The position numbers and the translations under genes were made by a program. A DNA stretch of 64,000 nucleotides from Mytilus californianus (Eukaryota; Mollusca; Bivalvia; Mytilida; Mytilidae). The stretch is from the NCBI RefSeq assembly GCF_021869535.1, contig NW_026262734.1, positions 113,227,588-113,291,587 of the forward strand, written 5' to 3'. The notes below the pieces were generated by a model. It saw only the letters and a list, made by a program, of their open reading frames with translations, was not told where the DNA came from and did no database searches. This document shows, piece after piece, positions 50,201 through 62,200 of the stretch; positions within the stretch are counted from its first letter, which is position 1; each line of letters starts with the position of its first letter.

Positions 50201-53200
50201 CAGGCATGAACCAACGACAATCACTGAACTACAGGCTCCTGACTTGGGACAGGCACATAAAGAATGTGGTTAGCATATTTTCGAGTTTACGTCCCAATGA
50301 ATATGTGTACTAAGTTTCATTGATCTCTGGTGTAGAATTGTCTCATTTACAGTCATACCAGTCATATTCATTTATATGTTTTGGAGTTTAGTGTGACGTT
50401 CATTTTCACTGAACTAGCACACAATTTTATTTAGGGGCCAGCTGATGACCACCTCCGGGTGCGGGATTTTCTCGCTGCATTGAAGACCCATTGGTGGACT
50501 TCGACTGTTGTCTGCTCTTTGGTCGGGTTGTTGTCTCTTTGACATATTCCCCATTTCCATTCTCAATTTTATACCACAGCTTCTTATTTTTCATATAAGT
50601 TATTTTATTGGATATGTTGTTTATCAAAGTGTTAATCTTATGCTCTATGAAAATGTCACAAAGGACAGTTGGTTTCTACAATTTAGTTTTTTTTTACTGC
50701 ATCCTACTCATCCATTGTTTTGTTAAAAATAAAAGATTTAAACTTATGGAAAAAATATTTGTATGTTACAGTATCCTAAGCTTTTAAAATATTCATCAAA
50801 TATATATATTAAGTTGCGTATGTTTTTTTATTCACAGTGTAATATATATTTTAAGTACGTGGATGATATTTTATACTTCTTTTTTTTTAATGCAGTGAAT
50901 TTTTTTCTAATGGAAATGTACAATGAAAAGATCATACCTTTAATTTTTTGGTATTTTTTTTAACCAGGTAGGTCTCTGTTGTAAATGTACATTTCCAGTA
51001 CACTTTCTACAGCTTAATCGAAAATTTCTTTCGTTTGTCAATGAAAAAAAAAACTGTTAATGAAATGTAAATGACAAACACTTTACCCTTGATACCTAAA
51101 TGAATACATTACGCAATAGGTCCGTGTACTAAGTAGCTGCTATCACTACGTTGACTGTTGTTTTTCATTTTAATCAATTTTGAATTTTAGATCTTAGGGA
51201 CAGCGTTTCACTAACAAACGGAACTTTTTAAAAATTATGTACTTTAGACTTCTTAAACTATGTAGAAGAAAATTGACAATATCTAAAATAAACAACCTAA
51301 TTCATAAACATGATTTTCAATTAAAAAATTTATGTACATTAGACTTATTAAACTATGTAAAAGAAAATTGATAAAATCTAAAAAAAAAAAACCTAATTCA
51401 TAAACATAAAAAAAATGAAGATTTAGATAATTCAAACGGACTTTACCCTATATATTCTCAAAGAATATGTGGACAATTATGATTAGAAGAATTTTATTGT
51501 TAATTGCATTGGATTGTGAAAATGTGTGTGGGTTCATTCTGAATAGATGACAAATTTTTGCACTTGGATCAAACTTATTAAACTTCGAAAACACAACTAA
51601 AATATAGTAAAATAAATGAATCCAGGAGTTTATAAATTGTAGAAATACAGGCTTTTTGAAGTATAGATTCTGCATACTGACGTTGTTTATCATCTTAACA
51701 ACGTGTAATATTGTTCTTTCATTTGTCTGTGTTCTATTATTAATATTACTTTTACTGTTTGGTTTGTTTTCTGTGATATCCATTTGACGTGGCTAGGTAC
51801 TTATACATCCCGTCAATGTGTTTGTATTATCTTTCATTTTTGCTGGTGTGTTTTGTATATGCGACTTTTTGTGTTTCTGTGGTTCTTATAACGTGACTCT
51901 GTACTTTAAAAGATCCCGGCATTATGTTATTGTTCTATTATATGTCATTATGTTATTATTCTATTATAAATTTGAAAATACTTTGAACGACAAACGACAA
52001 ATTTATTTTACTCGCGTAGTGGTATTAACCATATGTGGATTCTTAAAAATTCTAAAGTACTTCCGGACAATTTTAAATCTCGGTCTATTTCTGAAATTAA
52101 TTCTAACATAACTTTTGATTTTTTAACCCTGTATACCAACATTCCCCATGTGAAATTATAAAATTGTTTTGAATAAACATTGAATGACAAACTTTTTTCT
52201 TATGTGACGTTTACATTTTCTGACGTCGGACACGCGAAGCAATGAATGTGGTTTTTAATTTGATAGATGCTTTTGTGCTTTTTTGTAAATAATTGTTTGT
52301 TTTGATATTGTAACACAGTGATGACTGCTGTACCCATATTTTGACTATTTTATTTATAATGTCTGTTTTGTTCACGCATCGTTGTAAATATAACGGAATT
52401 TGATAAGACTGTCGTACAAGTGAGAGGTTTAGCGCTATAAAACCAGGTTCAATCCACCATTTTCTACATTTGAAAATGCCTGTACCAAGTCAGGAATATG
52501 ACAGTTGTTGTCCATTCGTTTGATGTGTTTTGTCATTTGATTTTGCCATGTGATTAGGGACTTTCCGATTGAATTTTCCTCGGAGTTCAGTATTTTTGTG
52601 ATTTTACTTTTTTTTTAATGTTAAAAGCAAAGTTGATTTTTTTCAATATAACGTAGAATTTCTTCATTGAATATGTTAACTTTGATTTGCAACTACTCGC
52701 GGGAACAAATATCACATAAATGATAATGAATATATGGTAAACTTTTAAAGGGGAGTTAAACAATGACCATTTTGTTATTTTAGCTGAGGTCTTTTACGAG
52801 AATTATTATGCCAAAAAGGGCAGTTCTGGACATGACCAAACAAGACAGAATGATAAAACCACACTAAGCAGACGCCCACCTGAACGCATTCCACAGGACT
52901 TGCCAAAACAACCAAGAGTAAGGCCCCCTCCTGCCCGTCCTACAGAGCAGCCAAAGCCAACGGAAAGAATTACTACAAAAGAACAATGTCTTATTTCTTT
53001 TGATGATGACATTAGTAAGTACACTAAAGAAAACAATGCTTACCATAGAAATTGTCACATATTTTAACACACGTGTAACAAAATGTTGTTGCTTTTTTTA
53101 ATTTTTAACGTTTCCGTCCTACTTTTCCAAACTTTTACTTTTATTTTACTTTTTAGTGGTACTGCTATTGAGACTTAGTTTTCTTTATCAGTTTTATGCA

Positions 53201-56200
53201 GTCAATGCTTCAGGTTTTTTCAATTTTTCCCAAAAAATAATTAAAATCATGACTCAACCAATATTCAGCACGCAAAGATGTGTTATGTTTTTGTCGGTTT
53301 TTGTGTGTTTTATTTGTTATGGTTTGCTTTTTTGTTGGGTTTTGTTTTGTTTTGTTTTTTTTGTACTTTGGGGGTTTTTGGGGGGTGAGGGGTTTGTTCT
53401 TGTTTTCTTTGTTTGCTTATCAATTTAAATCTTTTTAAGATCTAAATGTTGAAATAAGGAATTAAAGTAAACATGCGAATGAGACAACAATCCATCCTAG
53501 ACTAACGGATGAAGATGTAAGCTACTATCGGTCACACTGTACGGCCTTCAACAATTAGCAAAAGCCATACCGTAAAGTAGGCGATTAAAGACCCCAACAT
53601 GACAAAAAGTGAAACAATTTAATCGAGAAAACGAAAGTCCTGATTGATGCTAAAAACAATGAACAGGAATAAATATAAAAGATAACAACGAAAAACAACC
53701 AATCTGTTATAGGCTCCAGACTTAGCATATAAAGAATGTGGCGATTCTAAACATGTTTGTGAGCTCTTAGTCCTCTCATTAACAACGAACAGATGTATAA
53801 CAGTACGAGGCAGAAAAAACCTACCTAAAATGCAAAAGAGAAAATGCACCGTACTCGCACGAATCGCGTTTTCCTAAACAAAAATATAAATCAGCATACA
53901 CCCAAACCAAACAGTCATGCTAAAAGAACTCGACGAGGAATTTGTTTTTGTTCCGGCTGATAAGGCTGCCAATAATATCATTATTTTTATATGTAAATGA
54001 TATCTGTAACAAACATAAACTTTAAGCTACCTCTTTCAAACAGAACCGAATATCATGAAATTTTCAACTATGTACTGGCAACCGAAGCTGCATAAAACAC
54101 CTTACGTGTTGCTTAGTCTTTTGATTTCTATGTTGTGTCATCTGTACTATTATTTGTCTGTCTTTTTATTTTTGGCCATGGAGTTGTCAGTTTGTTTTCG
54201 ATCTATGAGTTTGACTGTCCCTCTGGTATCTTTCGTCCCTCTTTTACAAATATAGATTTATTTTGTCTTCAAGCCATTGTTCCACTATTAACTGCATGTC
54301 TGTTCTACTTACTAGTACACTTGGTACAATCAAAAACCTGGTAATAAATTGTTCAAATAAGGCCTTTGAAAATAGTGGAATTAATTACTTTTGCAGTGTT
54401 GAAAACTCGTTGGAAGTACTCGATAAATTGCATGCTCATATTGGTGATTTTGAATCTGTTCAAAGTATTGATTTTTTCTACCCTATAATCCACTTTGCCT
54501 CATAATCTCATGAAGAAAAAATTCACATACCAGTTTAAATTGGCATTGAAAAGGTCGGAGTGCGAATATATATGTTCAAACCGTTTTCGGTCATTTTTTA
54601 GTAACAACAGACAAGAGAATTATGTCAATTGGACCTGCTTTGATACGATAACTGCACTTGAATTTTTACTAAATAATATTTTTGTTTGCTATGGAGACTC
54701 CGTCTATTGTCAAGTTATCGGAAATCCAATGAGGACTAACTGTTTACCACTTATTGCGGACCTTTTTCTGTATTGTTACGAGTTACAATTTATGAGTAAA
54801 ATCAGCAAAGACTCATCGAAACAACATCTGATACATAAAATTTAATAACACTTTTAGATATTTGGATGATATATTGGCTCTCAATAATGACGACTTCAGT
54901 ATGTACACTAAAGAGATTTATCAAGCTGAACTGAGTACTCTCAGATCTGTACTTAGTGTCTTTTTGTTGTTTGGATGTACAAGTACCCGGCCACGTCCAC
55001 TTGTATTTGTAGTATTTGTATTTTTATCCATCTGATGAGTTAAGCCTCTTTCAACTGATTTTTATAGTTCGTTCTTATGTTGTACTTTTACACCACTGTC
55101 TTAGGTTAAGGGGAGGGTTTGGATCCCGCTAACATGTTTAACCCCGCCACATTCTGTATGTATGTGTCTGTCCCAAGTCAGGAGCCTGTTATTCAGTGGT
55201 TGTCGTTTGTTTGTGTGTTACATATTTGTTATTCGTTCATTTTTTGTACATAAATTAGGCCGTTAGTTTTCTCGTTTGAATTGTTTTACATTGTCATTTC
55301 GTGGCCTTTTATAGCTAACTGTGCGGTATGGGCTTTGCTCATTGTTCAAGGCCGTACGGTGACCTATAGTTGTTAATTACTGTGTCATTTGGTCTCTTGT
55401 GGAGAGTTGTCTCATTGGCAATCATACCAAATCTTCTATTTTATATTTGAATTAAGCTAATTCTAACAATGAAGAGGGGCCTGATGGGTTATTTTCGTTC
55501 TTCGTGATAGGCGCATTTTCGCTATCGTGGTCCGTTTTTCTACAGATTTTTTTTTTTTTTATATTTTCGTGATCCGTGATCATGGAAATTTATTTTCTGT
55601 GAATCGTGATTGACCAAAAAATCAACTCGTGAATCGTGATGAGACCCCCCCCCCCCCCCCCCCCCATCAGGCCCCTCAATGAACACTGTCCTTTCCTGGA
55701 TCTTAATATCTGTATCACTAACAGGAAGCTTAATACTAAAATTTAAGATAAAAGAGATGATGTTAATTTTCCTATTGTTAATTATCCATTTTTTGAAGGT
55801 GACGTTCTATTGGCACCATCTTATGGTGTTTATATATCCCAACTTGTACGATTCGTTCGTGTATGTAACTATGTATTTGATTTTAACGAAAGAAGTCTCT
55901 GTAGAACTAAAAAAATATTACACCAGGGTTTTCGATATCACAAACATTTACTAAATTTTATCATCGGTACAAGGTCATCATTCGTAAATATAAATCAATG
56001 TGCAGACATCTTATACGTTTAGGTATTTCATATCCAATCTTTTATTGTAGTATTCTATACAAAGCACAACAATGTCGTCATTGACCTCAAAAGCTAGCCA
56101 AACCTTTACACAGACTTATTCAGAAGGGACACAGTTACGATACCGTTGTCAAATCATTAAAGATGGTATTTGTTTTAATTAATATTGATTCACTCAAAGG

Positions 56201-59200
56201 GTCTTTGAGTCAGACATAAACACAGTTATTGGCATGATACGGGTTATGTTCTTTTCGTATATTTTATGATGGTATTTTACTAAACCCCCTTTTGGGTGAT
56301 TGTGCTTGATTTTAATATGATGAAGACATAATCTTTCAATCAGTTTAATTGAGGTCTGGAACTGGCATGTCAGTAAATGCTTTGTTAATTTATGTTCATC
56401 AGTGTCATTTTGCTAAGTTTCATCTGTTACCTTATCTAACATTGGACTCGGACTTCTTTTAAACTGAGTTTTACTGCGCGTATTGCTGTGTGTTTGTTTA
56501 ATCTACATTGTCTAGATGTATGGGGGTGGGGGGTTGAGATCTCACTAAACATGTTAACCTCGCCGCATTTTTCTTCCTGTCACAAATCAGGAACCTCTAG
56601 CCTTTTTTAGTCTTGTATGTTTTTTTTTTTTTATTTTGGTTCATTTATATGTTTCGGAGTTTAGTATGACGTCCATTTTCTCTAGTACACCTTTATGTTT
56701 AGGGGACAGTTGAAACCCGCTTTCGGGTGCGGGATTTTCTCGCTGTTCTGAATACCCATTGGCGACTTAGGCTGTGGTCTGCTTTTTGGACGGGTTTTTG
56801 TCTCTTTGACACATTTCCCGTTTCCATACTCAATTTTATTACCTTGTGCAGTGCCCAAATATAAATACAATGTATAAACAGGATGTAGAACCATAATATA
56901 AGTTATATGGTTCGCTACTGACCCCCTACGGATCCATAGAGGGTTAGTAAAATCCATAGGGGGTGAGGCCGAAGGCCGAATCTCCTATAGATTTTATTAA
57001 CCCTCTATGGTCCGTAGGGGGGTCAGTTGTGAACCGTATAACGAATTTATCGCAGGCGGGACTTTTTCTACTGCGTTTTGTAGAAAAATAAACAATGAAA
57101 CACAACAACATTAATAGATGACGTCACCATTAACAGTAGACGTGACGTCATGAACCCCTATGAAATTTACTTACCCCCTACGGATCCATAGGGGGTCACC
57201 ACGTGACGGTGTTAAACCAATCACAACGTGATAATTTACACGCGGTGCGATAAGTATCTATAGCTGTGTTGCAATTCATATGCAGTTACGTTCTAATTTG
57301 TTAATAGCGCAATCAATGTAGATACCGATAATCTCGTCATATATACCTGCAGGATTAAAATTGATTACGCCAGACGCGCGTTTCGTGTACTAAAGTCCAA
57401 TATGTGACGCCCGATTCAAAAAAATTAAAAAGCCAAATAAAGAACGAAGTTAAAGAGCATTGAGAATCCGAAATTCCGACATGCACGCGAAGTCAAGACC
57501 AATGCTAACATATCGTTATAATGTTTACAATTTGTTTTGAAATATCATTTTAAAAGAATGAATTTTTTATCTTAAAATCATTTAATAACTTTGAATTTCA
57601 GCGTCTAGTGGATATTCAAGTATATCTGATGTAAGACCAAACAGAGGTAAGTTCTTGGTATGTAATAATAATAAAGTAAAATCAAAACATAATGTAAGAG
57701 AAGATTAAGCACAATAACACATTTATGTCATGAAACAACACCAACGTACTAATTTGAAAGCAAAGATGTGATGCCACACATAACTCTTTCACTTAAGATA
57801 ACAGGTATGAAAATTGCTTGTCTTATGATTTTTTTATATAGAACTTTGAGTTATATTTACCTGAGAGAGTTTTAATGCTGTCAAATTCACGTTTACTGAT
57901 TTGACTCAAATTCTCATATTTGATTTATACATACTAAAACGTATATCAAATTTATAGAAAGTCTAAAATAAACAATTTACAATGCATAGGCTCGATAATA
58001 TGTATCAAAATTTTGTGTATTTTAGTCTAGACGCCATCTATTAACCATCGTAGTGATCTCCGAAGACTGCCGACGGTCATATAACCCGATATAAACATAA
58101 ATATAGATATAAATAGATAACGAACTCGTGCAATTGGATTTTTCTAGGTCTGTTTGATTTCATATTAAAGGTGAAATATATATGTTAAATCATCGTTTTA
58201 CCTGTATAAAAATGAGTTTTTGTGGATCGAATCAGTCAATCAAATGGTTTACCCGTGTTACACTTTCAATGTGGACATTCTTTCCCCTCTGATAATTGAA
58301 CACGCCTAATTCATGCGTAATCCATCTCTAGCTAAGGAGTTAAATTGAAGTTCACATGAATACGGATTCAATGAGGTCGAATTATTCAGTTGCAAGTAAA
58401 TAATTCATCAGCGATGTTTCTTATCTTATTTTGACAAAATTGAACCAAACTGGTTTCTAAAAACGAATTATTATTTCACTATTTCACTTTCATTAATGAT
58501 TGAACAAAAAAATCTTATCTTATTTGTTTATATATCTCGTAGCTAATACCCCTTTAAATTGTTTTAAATTTAAAAAGAAAGGTATGTTTATGAATCATGT
58601 ATGTTCTAGTAGTCTAACAGCAATGGTATCGACCAGTGATTGAATTGGAAATGATACACAACAACAAGGCTAAGCCAAAACATTTAAATGCCAGGGAATA
58701 CGTTTCCTATATGCAGATGCTGCTGAAATATTGTTATAAAAAAAGAAATATTTTAAATAGGAAATTTGAAATCATCAGTTTTGTAGTACTGGAGTGACCA
58801 TATGGAGGCAGACAAAATTGGATAAAAAGTAAAATAACAAAAATACCGAACTCCGAGGAAAATTCAAAACGGAAAGACCCTAATCAAATGGCAAAATCAA
58901 AAGCTCAAACACATCAAACGAATGGATAACAACTGTCATATTCATGACTTGGTACAGGCATTTTCTTATGTAGAAAATGGTGGATTAAACCTGGTTTTTA
59001 GCTAGCTAAACCTCTCACATGTATGACAGTTGCATAAAATTCCATCATGTTGAAAATAATGTGTGAACAAAACAAACAGACATAATAGGTAAAAATGTCA
59101 AAAATAAGGGTACAGCAGTCAACATTGTGTTATAATCTTAATCACTATAAAAACAAACAAATATGTCAACAAAGAAAAACTAAAAGGCATATAGACAAAG

Positions 59201-62200
59201 CACATTAGCAAAAACGAAAGACAAGAATACAAAAATTTACCACAATAATTACACATTGACGGGATGTATAAGTACCGAGCCACGTCAAATGGATATTACC
59301 AAAAATAGACTAAACAGTAAAATTATAATATACAAAGACAAATAAAAGAACACTATAACAAGTAATTAAGATGATGAACAATGTCAGTACCAAGAATCTA
59401 TACTTCAAGACCATCGTGTATTATTTGTGAAGTTGATACGGAATATTTATCAACAAGGTCTTGGTATCTTCCGATGAATTTTTTTAGAAAAAGGACGATA
59501 CGTTCTTTGACATAACCCTGGTTCATCAACTTTCTGCTCAGACACTGATGATGTTTTACTAAGTCTGAGTGGCAACTGCAATGTATATCCCATATGCAGG
59601 TGAAGTTGGTATATTGCTAGTAAGGTGGGCGCAATTGATAATTTCAAATTAAAGTTGTCTCGTTTGTCATAGATTCTGGTACTGAGATGACCGCTTATGT
59701 CAAATTCGAGTTATAAGTCTAAAAATGAGGCAGAGGAAGCTGTGTCTGTTGTTTCTTTAATTTCTAGTTCTGAAGTATATATTAATGGAACCCAACCAGA
59801 AAAGTTTAGATTGTTAATGGAAAGAACATCATCAATATATCTGAATGTGAAATTAAATGATCTGGCTTCTTTGATCTTCATGTTTTTGACAAGTGTCTGA
59901 AGGAACTACGACTCATATGAAAATAAGAAGAGGCCGGCAAAGAAAGTCGCACAGTTCTTTCCCGTAGGAATGCCGACAATTTGTTGAAAAAGTCTACATC
60001 CAAATTCAACAAATACGTTGTCAATAAGAAACTCCAGCATACTGATCACTTGTTCCTCTGTGTGGCATCCTTTTTGTGCACTATTTACAAAATATGCCGT
60101 ATGGTATCCCAAGGTAATAAATTTATAGCATATGCTACCATTTTTATGTTGAAAAGCATTGTGGATTATTTCTTTTAGACGATTTGTCAATTTCACATGG
60201 TGAATGTTGGTATACAGGGTTGAAAAATCAAAAGTTGTAATAGAATTGATTTCAGAGAAAGATCGAGATTTAAAATTATCAAGAAGTTCTTTAGAGTTTT
60301 TTAGAATTCACATATGGTTAATACCACTTCGCGAGTTAACAGTTTCACAGTATTTCTGAAGACCCTCTTTCGCTGCGGACAGAATTTTTGTCAATCTAAA
60401 AGTAAAATCACAAAAATACCGAACTCTGAAAGTTCAAAACGGAAAGTCCCTAATCAAATGGCAAAATCAAAAGCTCAAACACATCAAACGAATGGATAAC
60501 AACTGTCATATTCCTGACTTGGTACAGGCATGGACAATTCCTTCGTCGAACATGCAGATGAGCCGGCAATGTACCGTTGTTTGTACGGAATGTTGTGAAG
60601 CTTAGGTATCCAATACAAACAAGGTAAGTCTCCGATTTGCTGTTCAATGTAATGTTCATTGAAGCCACGAAGGACTTATGATTCGACAAAATCTCATCCT
60701 TCTCAAATGATGTTTTTGTATGTGGGATTACCTGAGTGCTCATTTATTCCTAATTCTTTTACAAGACACTCGTAGTAGTACGATTACATACAAAGACAAT
60801 ATTATTTGAAGCTTTGTCCGCAGGAACAACATCATACTTATCGTGAAGAGATGATTTCACAGCTTCTTTGTCTTTGAAAACGGACTTTAGTCGATCATTC
60901 ACGCAGTTTTTCAACTTATGAATTGGACGTCTTATCAGAGACCATATTGTTTTGACCCATTCTGACAAAGTGTCCAGTACAACTTTTACTCGTTTAGCCC
61001 ATGCTCTGGCATAGTCCTCAATGGAATCCATAATTATGGTTCCAATTGAAGAGTTGCGGTTCTTTAAACTTAAGACCATGAAAGATCACCTTTCGGAGAT
61101 GTTCATGTTGAATTATGTTTAGATCACCAGTAATAACATGGCCAGAGGGGCTGTTAATATAAGGCGAGTGGGAACAGTCACATGTCAAAAGATTTTTTAG
61201 TTATTGTTCTAAATCAAAGTCCTGCAATGTTTGTTTATAGTCAAATACTTTAGGTGCAATTGTTTTGGTGAAACTGTAGGATACAATAAGGAACAGACTG
61301 ATTTTGAAAATAAAGTGGATTTTTAGATGTTACCTCCTTGTGATGTAGAACGTTGCTGATGTTGATTGCATCAATTCCTTTATTGGTAAACAGAAAAGGA
61401 AGGAATTTCCTCTTTTCATTATGTAAAGGTTCCGATCTTACTGGTTTAAAAAGACGGAAAATAACTACATCACAAATTATACTGACCAGTCTGTATATTG
61501 AAGAAAATGTATTTATGCATCCTTTGTCAAGTGCATAATCTCTCAAACATTTTAGAAAACAAACAGGCAGCGAAAAAAGAATAGTTCTAATGTAATGCAA
61601 CCCTAGCGGATGATGAAGGTGTGAAAGAAGTTCATCAAAACTAGCAGAGTGCGATCTAGATTTGGAAGACTTTTTTACATTAGGCCGATGGTAATGTGTT
61701 TGCCCATGACTACGCTGGTGTCTTTAAGTAGTATTAAATAAGCTCATTGCATTTACATCACTGGTCTGGTCTTAAATATTCTGGCCTCCATTAAGTTCCA
61801 AATATATAAGGTTGCCTTATAACACATGAAAATAAATATTCTGGCCACAAAATGTTCAAAATATCTCTCTGTTAAGCAGAAAATAAATATTTTGGTTTTA
61901 GTCTGAGCGAAAATAAATAATCTCGCCACATTTAAGTTGCAAATAAATATTCCGAACTCATCAAGTTTGCCAACCATCCTTACAGAATTAGATTGTCTCC
62001 CTCTAAAGCTTACCTCTCATATTTCACACACTGCCATGTCAAAGTATATGCCAAGATATTATACTCTACAATGTAATAAATGCTGAAAACATTTGGTAAT
62101 TATTGTTGTATCATGTTTATTTTTCGTTTTCGTTTTTGTACATAAATCAGGCGGTTAGTTTTCTCAACTGAATTGTTTTACGTTTGTTATTTCGAAGCCT

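Larger units (their letters stand above)
53925..56030 (+). mobile_element. Second-type Penelope-like RT copy, split by three insertions
   Basis: Ordered fragments: ELDEEFVFVPADKAANNII (53940), MYWQPKLHKTPY (54070), RFILSSSHCSTINCMSVLLT (54255), the 54495-54843 frame with IFVCYGDSVYCQVIGNPMRT, the motif C block NNTFRYLDDILALNNDD (54845), and CPFLDLNICI then APSYGVYISQLVRFVRVCNY (55690). Catalytic YLDD is present, but stops and frameshifts remain. Insertions are at about 54107-54255, 54935-55443 and 55474-55677. Confidence 0.8.

Noticed and set aside
51448-51783. 111-codon minus-strand ORF
   Set aside because: It overlaps the retroelement 3' region, which has no such frame in the related copy at 59250-59410.
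53156-53428. Hydrophobic 90-codon ORF
   Set aside because: It comes from T/G-rich low-complexity sequence (poly F/V/C/G) inside an intron.
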